The notes under the pieces were generated by a model. That model saw only the letters and a program-made list of their open reading frames with translations. It was not told where the DNA came from and did no database searches. This document shows, piece after piece, positions 33,471 through 42,167 of a stretch of DNA of 64,000 nucleotides. The stretch covers positions 1,426,001 to 1,490,000 of the forward strand of contig NZ_CP113432.1 of assembly GCF_026686735.1 (NCBI RefSeq). The letters are read 5' to 3'. Each line of letters begins with the position of its first letter. The stretch's first letter is position 1. Position numbers and translations under genes: made by a program. The DNA comes from Pseudomonas triclosanedens (GTDB taxonomy: Bacteria > Pseudomonadota > Gammaproteobacteria > Pseudomonadales > Pseudomonadaceae).

Positions 33471-36344
33471 ATGAAGGCATTCAAACGGGGCGTTCCGCTG
33501 CAGTTGCTGGTGGCTGGGGCCATCATCATCAGCATGCTGGTACTGGCGGGAGCGCTGCTGGTCCAGGGGTATCGCGGCGTGGAAGGTGCGTTGGTGGCGG
33601 CAGCCGGGGAGTCGGCCAGCCAGTTGGGGGCGACCATCAACGAGCGCATTCGGCGCCTGATCGACCCGGCGGAAAGTGCCCTGCGGCTGCTCACCCACGA
33701 CCCCATCTCGCAGACCGACAACCTGCCGGCACGCCTGGAGCGTTTGCCCATGCTGGTGGAAAACCTGCGCGCCAACCGCACCCTGAGCGCGGTGTATATC
33801 GGCTATCCGAACGGCGAGTTCATGCTGATCCGCGCCCTGCGCGTAGCGGAGGTGCGGCACAACCTTCAGGCTCCTGACGATGCCACCTACCTGGTGCAGA
33901 GCCTCACGTTGGACGACCAGGGCGGGTTGCGTGGCGAGTGGCGGTTCTACGATGACCAGTTGCGCCTGCTGCGCGTGCAGGAACGCCCGGATTACCGGTT
34001 CGATCCGCGCCAGAGACCGTGGTACACCGAGTCGCTGAGCACCAGCCGCACGGTGCTCACCCAGCCGTACGTGTTCTTCACTACCCGGGAGATCGGCCTG
34101 ACCCTGGCCCATCGCAGCGTCGATGGGGCGGCGGTGATCGGCATGGACGCGTCGGTCAACGATCTGGGCGGCGAGATGGGTGACTTGCGCCAGACCGCCC
34201 ACACGGAGCTGGCGGTGGTGGATGGCAAGGGCACGGTGATCGCCTATCCGGATCTGGCGAAGCTGCTGATCCACCGTGGCCAGGAGTTGCGCCTGGCGAC
34301 CCTGGAGGAGCTGGGGGTGCCCAGCCTGAGCCAGTTGAACAGTACTTCCATGCCGGCTGGCACGCCGCAATCGTTCGATGTGGAAGGGGAAAGCTGGTAC
34401 GGCATCTGGGTGCCGCTATCGAACTTCACCAGCAATGAAGTCCGCGTGCTGATAGCCATTCCGGCCACCGAGCTGCTCGCCGGCGCTCGCCAGTTGCTGT
34501 TCAACCAGGCGTTGTGGAGTGGTGTGCTGTTACTGGTGTTGCTGGTGATCGGCTGGTACCTGGGCCGGCGCATCGCCCGGCCGCTGACCGCGCTGGCCGA
34601 CCAGGTGGGGGCGCTGGCTTCCTTCGACTTCGCCCGCCCGGTGGGGGTGGAGTCGAAGATCGCCGAGGTGCGTGACCTGAGCCGCGTGATGGGCAGCATG
34701 TCGCGCACCATCCACAACTTCCAGGCCACCACCCTGACCCTGAGCCGGGAGACCCGCCTGGAAAGCATACTCGAAGGTGTGCTGTCGCGGCTGGTTGAGG
34801 CGACAGGCGTGATGGGCGGCGCGGTCTACCTGCTGGAAGACGAGGATTGCCGCCTGCGCCTGGCCTGCGCGGTGAACGGCGAACAGTATCCGCAATCCAT
34901 GCTCATCGAGGGCTTCACCGAGGCGCAGCTTGCCGAGCGGGTGGATCAGTCGCTGGCCAACCGCGGGCAGTACCTGGAGGTTTCGCTGCGCAATCGCAGC
35001 GACGAGCTGCTGGGCATCCTGGTGTTGCAACTGGCGGAAGAGGGCGAGCGCAGCCGCCAGCCGCGCAAACCGTTCAAACGCTTCGTCGAGGAGCTCTCCG
35101 GGGCGGCGGCCGTGGCCATCGAGACCCGCCAACTGATCGAAGCCCAGCAACGCCTGCTGGACGCCATCATCAAGCTGCTGGCCGACGCAATCGACGCCAA
35201 GAGCCCATACACCGGCGGCCATTGCGAACGGGTGCCGCAACTGGCAGACCTGCTGCTGCAGAAAGTCATCGATTGCCGCGACGGCGATTACGCCAGCTTC
35301 GGCATGAGCGACGCGGAGCGCTACGAATTCCAGATTGCAGCCTGGCTGCATGATTGCGGCAAGATCACCAGCCCCGAGTATGTGGTGGACAAGGCCACCA
35401 AGCTGGAGACGCTGTACAACCGCCTGCACGAGATCCGCACGCGCTTCGAGGTGATCTGGCGCGACATCGAGCTGGACTACTGGCGTGGCATGGCCGAGGG
35501 TAACGACATCGGCCTGCTGGCGGCGCGACGCGACGCGATGCACGAGGCGCTACGCGAAGACTACGCCTTCGTTGCCCAGGCCAACGTTGGCGGCGAATTC
35601 ATGAAGGATGAGGATATCGAGCGCCTCAAGCGCATCGGCGAGCGCCGCTGGTTGCGCTACTTCGACGACCGCCTGGGCATCTCCCACGACGAGGCCGAGC
35701 GCCTGCAGGGCCGACCGGAGCCGCAGTTGCCGGCGGAGGAGTTCCTCCTTGCCGACAAGCCCGAGCACCGCGTGCCCTGGGGCGAGCGCAAGCCACCGGT
35801 GGACAAGGACGACCCACGCAACGTCTGGGGCTTCGACATGCGCCTGCCGCCCTACGCGAGCCACTACGGCGAGCTGTACAACCTCAGCGTGCGACGCGGC
35901 ACGCTCAACGAGGAGGAGCGCTTCAAGATCAACGAACACATCGTGCAGACGCTGATGATGCTCACCACCTTGCCGTTGCCGCGCCACCTGCGCCGGGTGC
36001 CGACCATTGCCGCCAACCACCACGAGAAAATGGACGGCACCGGCTACCCGCGCAAGTTGTCGCGCGATCAGATGAGCATCCCGGAACGGGTCATGGCGAT
36101 CGCCGACATCTTCGAGGCGCTGACCGCTGCCGACCGCCCGTACAAGGCGCCGAAGACTCTCTCGGAGTCGCTGAAAATCCTGGCATTCATGGCGCGTGAC
36201 CAGCACATCGACGCCGACCTGTTCCGCCTGTTCCTGACCCAGGGTGTGTACCTGGAGTACGGCGAGCGCTTCCTGCGGCCAGAGCAGATGGACGCGGTGG
36301 ATGTGCGGGCGATGCTGGAGATTCTCGATGGAGTGAAGGCTTAG
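33471..36344 (+). CDS. Membrane sensor with dCache-like, HAMP, GAF and HD-GYP domains
   Basis: 957 residues from ATG 33471 (GTG 33465 possible). A TM segment at about 8-30 (LLVAGAIIISMLVLAGALLVQGY), an extracellular dCache-like region (VYIGYPNGEFMLIRALRVA, YTESLSTSRTVLTQPYVFF), a second TM near 345 (SGVLLLVLLVIGWYLG), HAMP (RRIARPLTALADQVGAL), GAF-like (ETRLESILEGVLSRLVEAT) and HD-GYP follow. The HD is in LHDCGKIT and the GYP motif HHEKMDGTGYP is intact, so c-di-GMP phosphodiesterase activity is likely. The HD to GYP distance is about 220 residues, much longer than the usual 60 or so, implying an insertion. Confidence 0.87.
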   Translation: MKAFKRGVPLQLLVAGAIIISMLVLAGALLVQGYRGVEGALVAAAGESASQLGATINERIRRLIDPAESALRLLTHDPISQTDNLPARLERLPMLVENLRANRTLSAVYIGYPNGEFMLIRALRVAEVRHNLQAPDDATYLVQSLTLDDQGGLRGEWRFYDDQLRLLRVQERPDYRFDPRQRPWYTESLSTSRTVLTQPYVFFTTREIGLTLAHRSVDGAAVIGMDASVNDLGGEMGDLRQTAHTELAVVDGKGTVIAYPDLAKLLIHRGQELRLATLEELGVPSLSQLNSTSMPAGTPQSFDVEGESWYGIWVPLSNFTSNEVRVLIAIPATELLAGARQLLFNQALWSGVLLLVLLVIGWYLGRRIARPLTALADQVGALASFDFARPVGVESKIAEVRDLSRVMGSMSRTIHNFQATTLTLSRETRLESILEGVLSRLVEATGVMGGAVYLLEDEDCRLRLACAVNGEQYPQSMLIEGFTEAQLAERVDQSLANRGQYLEVSLRNRSDELLGILVLQLAEEGERSRQPRKPFKRFVEELSGAAAVAIETRQLIEAQQRLLDAIIKLLADAIDAKSPYTGGHCERVPQLADLLLQKVIDCRDGDYASFGMSDAERYEFQIAAWLHDCGKITSPEYVVDKATKLETLYNRLHEIRTRFEVIWRDIELDYWRGMAEGNDIGLLAARRDAMHEALREDYAFVAQANVGGEFMKDEDIERLKRIGERRWLRYFDDRLGISHDEAERLQGRPEPQLPAEEFLLADKPEHRVPWGERKPPVDKDDPRNVWGFDMRLPPYASHYGELYNLSVRRGTLNEEERFKINEHIVQTLMMLTTLPLPRHLRRVPTIAANHHEKMDGTGYPRKLSRDQMSIPERVMAIADIFEALTAADRPYKAPKTLSESLKILAFMARDQHIDADLFRLFLTQGVYLEYGERFLRPEQMDAVDVRAMLEILDGVKA

Positions 36345-36573
36345 CGGTCGCGGCCCTGACACTGCCATGCGGCGTGCCTGCCTGTGCGATGCGTTCGGAC
36401 ATGGCCGGTCCCTGCGAAAGCTCCCGGGGCGGAAACCGAAGTGAGCCGCAGGTTGTTGAAACGTCCCCATCAACAGGGTTCGCGCGTGGCCCGATGGGGC
36501 TCGTTCCGTTCGAACCTGCCGCCCCTTGCGAACGCCATGTCATGCCGTGACTGTTCGCAGGAGCGAGGCACAC
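36345..36573. other. Gap between HD-GYP and YkuD_2 genes
   Basis: 229 bp between convergent genes. I see no gene, no strong hairpin with a T-run, and no recognised repeat. Confidence 0.5.
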
Positions 36574-37320
36574 TCAGCGCCTGGCGAGGTTCTGCGCGTA
36601 GCGGTTGATCTGTGGGTTCTTCGCCACGGTGCAGCTCTGTCCGGCGAGGAACTGCGAGGTCTTCAGCCACTGCTGCTGCGGGTAGTAGGCGAACACGTAG
36701 CTGCCGTTCTTCACCGTGTCGATCAGCTTCTGCGCAACCTGCGGACGTACCGCCGGACAACCCAGGCTGCGGCCCAGGCGGCCGAGGCCGGGGACGACCT
36801 TGGGGTCTGCATAGGCGGCCGCGTGCATGACGATGGCGCGCTCTTCGCTGTTGTCGTTGAAGCCCGGCTCCAGGCCCAGCAGGCGCAGCGAGCGGCCATG
36901 CTTGCCGTTGTAGGTCTGGCCCGTCTGGTAAAGGCCGATGGAGGACTGGTTGCTTTCGGGGCGGTTGGAGAACGAGGTGGCCATGTCGTCGCCACTCTTC
37001 TTGCCGTGGGCTACCCACTCTTCGAAGAGCAGCTTGCGCTGCTTGAGGTCGAAGACCCACAGGCGCTTGTCGCGCGAGGGTTTGGAGTAGTCGATCACCG
37101 TCAGCAGCTGGTTGTCACCGCCCAGTTGGGTGCTGGCGCACTGCAGCGCATTGAGCGCCAGGCGCAGGGTTTCGGTGTTGGTGGCGGGCGCGAGGCGATG
37201 CAGTTCCTCGGCCGTCGGCAGGCGGGCGGCGGACGCGCTTTGCCAGCTACCGATCGCGAAGAGCGCGGTGCTGGCGACAGTGATCCGGAAGATCCCCCGT
37301 AACTTCGAAAAAGTCAGCAT
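36574..37320 (-). CDS. Murein L,D-transpeptidase catalytic-domain protein (YkuD_2-like)
   Basis: 248 residues. A Sec signal near residues 10-32 (IFRITVASTALFAIGSWQSASA) exports it to the periplasm. VIDYSKPSRDKRLWVFDLKQRKLLFEEWVAHGKKSGDD begins the YkuD_2-like domain, and IVMHAAAYADPKVVPGLGRLGRSLGCPAVRPQVAQKLI holds the catalytic histidine and the SxGC cysteine. Such proteins cross-link or modify peptidoglycan stem peptides. A second, different L,D-transpeptidase gene follows at 37389, transcribed in the same direction. About 230 bp without a gene separate it from the HD-GYP gene. Confidence 0.85.
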   Translation of the reverse strand: MLTFSKLRGIFRITVASTALFAIGSWQSASAARLPTAEELHRLAPATNTETLRLALNALQCASTQLGGDNQLLTVIDYSKPSRDKRLWVFDLKQRKLLFEEWVAHGKKSGDDMATSFSNRPESNQSSIGLYQTGQTYNGKHGRSLRLLGLEPGFNDNSEERAIVMHAAAYADPKVVPGLGRLGRSLGCPAVRPQVAQKLIDTVKNGSYVFAYYPQQQWLKTSQFLAGQSCTVAKNPQINRYAQNLARR

Positions 37321-37388
37321 GAATACGACATTCCCGTTTAATCGATATGGTTTTTTCTGGGAAACGCGGCATTGTGCGTGATTTTTGA

Positions 37389-38441
37389 TCAGTTGGCTGG
37401 TTGATTTTTAACCGTTTTTTGTTCCGCCTGTCGGTTATTCGTAGTGATGACGGTGAAATCGGGGTTGCTGCGTGTCTCGCGAGTGGACGGCAAGTCAGTG
37501 ATCACGAGGGTGCTGCCGACATCCATGCTGGCCAGCAGATTGCGCAGGAATTCGCGGTCCAGGCTGAATTTTCCAAGTTGTTCTGCGGGTGACAGGCCCT
37601 TCTGCGGGTCGCTGACCTGAACGGTGGTCCAGCGCAGGTTGGGCGATTCGCTATCGATTTCCGCCTGGGTCGGCTTTTCCATCAGCGAGAAGGCGGCAAC
37701 GCCGGTGCGCTCCTCTGGATGCTCGAAGGCGACCGGAGCGGTTCCGACCTGCACGCCGCCGCGATAGACGTAGGCGCGACGGTCGGCACGGCTGATAAGC
37801 ACCGAGAGCGGGCCTTTCTCCGCGCCTGGATCGCTCCAGAACGGCACTACCATGCCGCTGTCGTCGTGCGGGCCGGCAGCGCGGCCACCGCTGACGATGG
37901 GGGCGAGCAGGCCGGGGTGGTAGACCTCCACCGGCGAGCTCTTGGCATCGGAGATGATCACGGTGGTGGTGCCGAAGCCAGTGACTTCGTAGAGCTTCTT
38001 GGCGAAGGCCATCGGCAGGCGGATGCAGCCGTGGGAGGCCGGGTAGCCCGGCAGGTTGCCGGCATGCAGGGCGATGCCGTCCCACGTCAGGCGCTGCATG
38101 TAGGGCATGGGGGCGCTGTTGTACAGGTCGGAGTGGTACTCGACCTTTTTCTGCAGGATGGAGAACACCCCGGTGGGCGTTTCCTTGCCTTTCTTGCCGG
38201 TGCTCACGGTGGCAACGCCGATGGCGATGCCGTTGCGGTACACGTAGGCGCGTTGTTCGGTGAGGCTGACTACCAGCGTCACCGGGCCTGCCGGGGAGAT
38301 TTCCGGGTACCAGAGGAACTGGCCGGGCTTGAGCGTTTTCAGCGCCGCCTGCAGGTCGGACAGCGGCGAGGGTTTGCTCGGGTTAGCGATGGCGACGCTG
38401 GCGCTCAGGGCGAGCAGCAGGGCGATCGACAGTTTCTTCAT
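37389..38441 (-). CDS. L,D-transpeptidase, YkuD family
   Basis: 350 residues from the ATG at 38441, where AAGGAAAGG precedes it. The signal is KLSIALLLALSASVAIA. The YkuD domain (about 55-185) has VTLVVSLTEQRAYVYRNGIAIGVATVSTGKKGKETPTGVFSI, IALHAGNLPGYPASHGCIRLPMAFAKKLYEVT, with His and SHGC catalytic residues. A second partial repeat (ISRADRRAYVYRGGVQVGTAPVAFEHPEERTGVAAFSLMEK) lies in the C-terminal half without the catalytic Cys. It acts on peptidoglycan in the periplasm, forming L,D cross-links or anchoring lipoproteins. Confidence 0.9.
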   Translation of the reverse strand: MKKLSIALLLALSASVAIANPSKPSPLSDLQAALKTLKPGQFLWYPEISPAGPVTLVVSLTEQRAYVYRNGIAIGVATVSTGKKGKETPTGVFSILQKKVEYHSDLYNSAPMPYMQRLTWDGIALHAGNLPGYPASHGCIRLPMAFAKKLYEVTGFGTTTVIISDAKSSPVEVYHPGLLAPIVSGGRAAGPHDDSGMVVPFWSDPGAEKGPLSVLISRADRRAYVYRGGVQVGTAPVAFEHPEERTGVAAFSLMEKPTQAEIDSESPNLRWTTVQVSDPQKGLSPAEQLGKFSLDREFLRNLLASMDVGSTLVITDLPSTRETRSNPDFTVITTNNRQAEQKTVKNQPAN

Positions 38442-38529
38442 CACCTTTCCTTGGGACACGGGCTTGGCTGGGAGATTAGCCGTGCTGGCGCGGGCGCTGC
38501 AAACCGTTGGGCTGAACGGTGCGCGGGCA

Positions 38530-39225
38530 TCATCCCAGCTCGGCGATTTCCTGTGCCGTCAGCGCCCGGTACTCGCCCGGTTGCAGCGCCGGGTCGAGCG
38601 TCAGGCTGCCCATGCTTTCGCGGTGCAGGCGGGTCACCTTGTTCTGGAAGTGGCCGAACATGCGCTTTACCTGGTGATAGCGGCCTTCGTGCAGGGTCAG
38701 CCGCGCTGCGCGTGGGGCGAGGATTTCCAATTGCGCGGGCAGCGTGGTGAGGTCCTCGAAGGCGAAGTACAGGCCCTCGGCGAAGGTCTGCACGTAGCGC
38801 TCCTCGATCGGGTCTTCGGTTTCCACGTAGTAGACCTTGGGCAGCTTGCGCCCCGGCAGGGTCATACGCCGCGACCACTGGCCGTCGTTGGTGATCAGCA
38901 GCAGGCCGGTGGTGTTGTAGTCCAGGCGGCCGCCGATGTGCAGGTCGTGCTTGTCCGGCTCGTCGAGCAGGTCGAGCACGGTGCGGTGTTCTGCGTCGCG
39001 GGTGGCGCTCACGCAGCCCGTGGGCTTGTGCAGCATGAAGTAGCGTGCCGGCTTGCCGGTCTGCAGTAATTGCCCGTCGAGCTCCACGCGGCTGAATTCG
39101 CGCACCTCGTGGAGGCCGTCGCGCACCACCTCGCCATCCACCCGCAGGCGGCCTTCGGCGAGCAGCAGGCGGGCCTGCTGGCGGTTGCAGTGCGGCAGGT
39201 TGGCAATGAAACGATCCAGGCGCAT
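38530..39225 (-). CDS. rsuA: 16S rRNA pseudouridine synthase, RsuA family
   Basis: 231 residues. An S4 domain (MRLDRFIANLPHCNRQQARLLLAEGRLRVDGEVV) leads to the RsuA catalytic core, with the active-site aspartate D102 in HIGGRLDYNTTGLLLITNDGQ, the same number as E. coli RsuA. HEGRYHQVKRMF is the conserved C-terminal block. It isomerises a uridine (position 516 in E. coli 16S RNA). An open frame extends upstream, but the ATG at 39225 shares its A with the stop of the CWC gene (TGATG), so they are coupled. PAO1 has a homologue in the same neighbourhood (PA0733). Confidence 0.93.
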   Translation of the reverse strand: MRLDRFIANLPHCNRQQARLLLAEGRLRVDGEVVRDGLHEVREFSRVELDGQLLQTGKPARYFMLHKPTGCVSATRDAEHRTVLDLLDEPDKHDLHIGGRLDYNTTGLLLITNDGQWSRRMTLPGRKLPKVYYVETEDPIEERYVQTFAEGLYFAFEDLTTLPAQLEILAPRAARLTLHEGRYHQVKRMFGHFQNKVTRLHRESMGSLTLDPALQPGEYRALTAQEIAELG

Positions 39226-39443
39226 CAGGCGTTCCCGTCGGTATCCTTCACGCCTGCGGCGCAGCGCGGGCACAGGCAGGCACGGTCCAGCAGTTCCGGC
39301 GGGAGGCGTTCCAGGACGCTGCGGTCGATCCGCGTGCTGAAGCACCAGCACGCCTGGCCTTCCAGTGCCGGGTCGGCCTGGCTGCAGCGGTTGGATTGGC
39401 CGCACAGTGGGCAGCGGGTCGGATCGAAAGTGTTGTCGCTCAT
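39225..39443 (-). CDS. Cysteine-rich CWC-type small protein
   Basis: 72 residues. Cysteines are in CPLCGQSNRC, ACWCFSTRI and CLCPRCAAG, the CWC family pattern and probably metal-binding. MSDNTFDPTRCPLCGQSN is the N-terminus from the ATG at 39443; longer readings to 39761 run into the preceding gene. It is translationally coupled to rsuA (TGATG). Function is unknown; many bacteria carry CWC proteins beside RNA-modifying enzymes. Confidence 0.85.
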   Translation of the reverse strand: MSDNTFDPTRCPLCGQSNRCSQADPALEGQACWCFSTRIDRSVLERLPPELLDRACLCPRCAAGVKDTDGNA

Positions 39444-39528
39444 GGTCGGAACGGGGCGATGCGGGCGCACAGGGTGCAGCGCCGGCCCGTCTCGCGCAAG
39501 GGAATTCGGATCGGCGCAAGGGTGCCTG

Positions 39529-40365
39529 TCAGGGGCTGCCGATACGTTCGATCCACGGTTCCAGCCGCCGCCCGAAGGCGACTTCGGCGACGAAGGGCTG
39601 GGCTCGTTCGTCCGCCGCGCGATTGGGTTGGGTGGTGATCCGTTCCAGACGCTCGCGCCAGTGGTGCGGCACGTTGATGCTGTCCACACCCAGTGAGCTG
39701 GCGGTTCCGCCGAGCGTCCAGATGTGTTCGTGAAGCAGCGAGATCGGCCGGACCCGGCCACTGACGATCAGATAGCGCTGGCGGTCCGGGTAGCGTGCGC
39801 GCAGCGCTTGCAGATCGAGGCCGACGTCTTTCAGCAACAGGCGGGTGGCGTGCTTCTCTTCGCTTTCCAGGGCGCCCTGGCTGTATTTCAGCTCGTAGGC
39901 GAACTCACTGCTCGACGGCGCGGCCGCAGCCGCCAGGCGCGCTTCTGCGAGTTTCTTGCGCGCCAGTTGCAACTCGCGCTGGTAGAGCGGCCCATCCAGT
40001 TCCAGCACCAGCAGGGCGGCGCGGGATTGCTGGCGGTCGAAGTGGCGGGCGCTCTCGTCGTCCACCTGCACGGGCATGCGGAACCCCAGCTCGGCCATTT
40101 TCTTCGCGTCGATCCGTGGCGCCCAGGCGCGGCTGTGCGGCCCCGCGCCTTCATCTTCGCTGGGGAAGCGCCATTGCAGGCGCAGGCTCAGGCCGCTGTT
40201 TTCCTTGTGCCAGTCAGTGTTGCGCAGCAACTCGCGCTCGCTCAGGCGCGACAGGCTGTCCGGCGTTGCGGAGCGGTTCCAGGCTACGCCGCCCAAGGCG
40301 ACGGCGTTCACCAGCAGGATCAGTCCGACGCCGCCGAGCAGCGCGTGGGTGCGGGTCCGGTTCAT
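39529..40365 (-). CDS. DUF4824-like membrane-anchored protein
   Basis: 278 residues. One N-terminal hydrophobic segment (THALLGGVGLILLVNAVALGGVAW) is followed by a soluble region with SRLSERELLRNTDWHKENSGLSLRLQWRF and ALLVLELDGPLYQRELQLARKKLAEARLAAAAAP. This looks like DUF4824, usually paired with a DUF2157/DUF4401 membrane protein, as here. The ATG at 40365 shares its A with the stop of the upstream gene (TGATG). Function is unknown; it is probably periplasmic and membrane-anchored. Confidence 0.75.
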   Translation of the reverse strand: MNRTRTHALLGGVGLILLVNAVALGGVAWNRSATPDSLSRLSERELLRNTDWHKENSGLSLRLQWRFPSEDEGAGPHSRAWAPRIDAKKMAELGFRMPVQVDDESARHFDRQQSRAALLVLELDGPLYQRELQLARKKLAEARLAAAAAPSSSEFAYELKYSQGALESEEKHATRLLLKDVGLDLQALRARYPDRQRYLIVSGRVRPISLLHEHIWTLGGTASSLGVDSINVPHHWRERLERITTQPNRAADERAQPFVAEVAFGRRLEPWIERIGSP

Positions 40366-41438
40366 CAGCGCATTCCTCCCAGCAGGCCGTGGGCACTGCG
40401 CAGCCGGCGCAGGACCAGCAGGATCAGAATCGCGCACAGGCCCAGCACGAGGAAGAACAGGTACTTGGGCATCACCTCCCACCACCAGTCGAAGAACTTG
40501 GTATAGAGGAAGACTACGAAGAAGGTCAGGCCGGTGTTGACCACGTCCGGCCACTCGCGGCGCGCGCCGAGCCAGATGAACAGCGCCGCGGTGACGAAGC
40601 CGAGCACCTGGTAGAGGCTTTCCACCGTGCCGTAGTCCAGTGGCAGGTAGCTGCCGCCGCCCCAGTTGGCCAGCACCAGCATCGGCAGGAACAACCCGAG
40701 CAGGCCGAACACCCGGTAGATCGCCGGGAATCCATCGTGGCGGCCCTGGGCGATGAGCAGCGGCACGGCGAAGACCAGCACGGCGGCCGGGAAGAAGTTC
40801 TCCGGGCGCTCGCCCACGTCCAGCCAGTACACGCCGCCCCAGGTTCCGACCCGTGCGGCGACGTAGCCCATCAGGCAGATCAGCGCGGTCGCCAGCAGCA
40901 GGCGCGCGTCACAGGTATAGGCGAGCAGCAGCGCATAGGCGGCCCAGGGCAGCAGTGCCTTGTCCGATGGGGTGATGTTGAATATCTGCCCCACCATCAC
41001 GACGTTCAGCACCAGGCAGGCGAATGCCAGCATCGCAGCCAGTTTTGCGAAATAGCCGGAGGTGTCGCGTCGTTGCAGCCAGAGGGTCAGCATCAGGCTG
41101 CCCAGCGCGGCGACGATGAGAATGGTGACCTGGGCGGTTTCCGCGAACAGCCCCCAGAACTGGTAGAAGAGGAAGAACAGGCTGGCAGCCAGCGCCAGCG
41201 CGCCGAGGAACGAGGCGATGCGCATGCCCAGCGAGAGACGGTGATCCTGGCTGTCGCGGTCGACGTCGAAGCGTGCGCGGTAGTCGGCGAGGAGGCGTTG
41301 CTGGTGGGCGCTCACGCCGTCGAGCAGGCCGCTGTCGAGGACCAGCACGCCCTCGTCGCGCAGCCGCTGCAGCTCGCGGTCGAAGGCGTGGATGTCATCG
41401 ACGCGCCGCTGGGCCTGTTGGTGGCTGAGTTCGGGCAT
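40365..41438 (-). CDS. DUF2157-type polytopic membrane protein
   Basis: 357 residues. A cytoplasmic helical region of about 75 residues (VDDIHAFDRELQRLRDEGVLVLD...) precedes about nine membrane segments, ending in a basic tail RRLRSAHGLLGGMR. This is the DUF2157 pattern. It overlaps the DUF4824-like gene and precedes it in the same operon. Transport or structural role is unknown. Confidence 0.75.
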   Translation of the reverse strand: MPELSHQQAQRRVDDIHAFDRELQRLRDEGVLVLDSGLLDGVSAHQQRLLADYRARFDVDRDSQDHRLSLGMRIASFLGALALAASLFFLFYQFWGLFAETAQVTILIVAALGSLMLTLWLQRRDTSGYFAKLAAMLAFACLVLNVVMVGQIFNITPSDKALLPWAAYALLLAYTCDARLLLATALICLMGYVAARVGTWGGVYWLDVGERPENFFPAAVLVFAVPLLIAQGRHDGFPAIYRVFGLLGLFLPMLVLANWGGGSYLPLDYGTVESLYQVLGFVTAALFIWLGARREWPDVVNTGLTFFVVFLYTKFFDWWWEVMPKYLFFLVLGLCAILILLVLRRLRSAHGLLGGMR

Positions 41439-41616
41439 GGAGGTTCCTTGCGGCGAGGTATTGCTCGGACTCTAGCTTCTGGCGCATCGGCCTTCCACGG
41501 CGCAGGTCAGTTCCCGGTGGCGCGGGAGGCCGGCGCGCCAGTCGAAAGGCAGGAGCGCGCCGCCGTGCCGGCTCGGCAGACTGGCGCCACCTTCAACGTC
41601 ATTGGGAGAAAGCGCC

Positions 41617-41874
41617 ATGTCCGAATTGCTGAGTTTCGCCAAAGGTGCACTGGCCATGTTCTGGCTCGCTGCCGTGCTCAACCTCGTCTATCCGTTCGGC
41701 GAGCTGCATCGCCCGCTGCTGTGGCTGTCGGGTGCGATTGTGCTGGTGCACGTGGGCGAGGTCGCGCTCCTGGCCCGGCGTCGCTCGCTGGTGGATCAGA
41801 TACAGGTGCTGCTGTTCGGCGTGCTGCATCTGCAGGGGCGCCGGATGCGTCGTCTGGAAACTGTAAACGGCTGA
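41617..41874 (+). CDS. DUF1145-like small membrane protein
   Basis: 85 residues, MSELLSFAKGALAMFWLAAVLNLVYPFGELHRPLLWLSGAIVLVHVGEVALL..., two hydrophobic segments and a basic tail LHLQGRRMRRLETVNG. This fits DUF1145. GGGAGAAAGCGCC precedes the ATG at 41617; the frame opens at 41602. It is divergent from the DUF2157 gene. Function is unknown. Confidence 0.8.
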   Translation: MSELLSFAKGALAMFWLAAVLNLVYPFGELHRPLLWLSGAIVLVHVGEVALLARRRSLVDQIQVLLFGVLHLQGRRMRRLETVNG

Positions 41875-41996
41875 TTTACCGAAGCTTTACCTTGCGGCCA
41901 GGCACCGGCAGACGACGCCGGTGTCTGATCCTGCGAGACCGGAAGAAGTAGTGCCCTGCATTCCGCCAGGGTGGCCGGCTCGCTTCAGGAGGCGCC

Positions 41997-42164
41997 ATGC
42001 GTCGCATCTTCGCTGCTGTACTGCTGTTCCTTCCGTTAACCGGTTGCGTGGTCTACGAACACGACCATGATCGCGGCGGCTGGTATGGTCACCCGCGTCA
42101 CTATCGGTCGGCGCCGCCACCGCCGGCCTATTACGGCGGCCCGTACCAGGGCTGGCACCGCTGA
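41997..42164 (+). CDS. Small lipoprotein, His/Tyr/Pro/Gly-rich
   Basis: 55 residues, MRRIFAAVLLFLPLTGCVV, a lipoprotein signal with lipobox LTGC, giving a mature peptide of about 39 residues. The mature part is rich in His, Tyr, Pro and Gly (YEHDHDRGGWYGHPRHY, APPPPAYYGGPYQGWHR). CAGGAGGCGCC precedes the ATG, a strong ribosome-binding site. It ends 3 bp before the convergent LysR gene. It may bind metal, or be a small outer-membrane-anchored protein; no family is recognised. Confidence 0.75.
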   Translation: MRRIFAAVLLFLPLTGCVVYEHDHDRGGWYGHPRHYRSAPPPPAYYGGPYQGWHR

Positions 42165-42167
42165 GTT

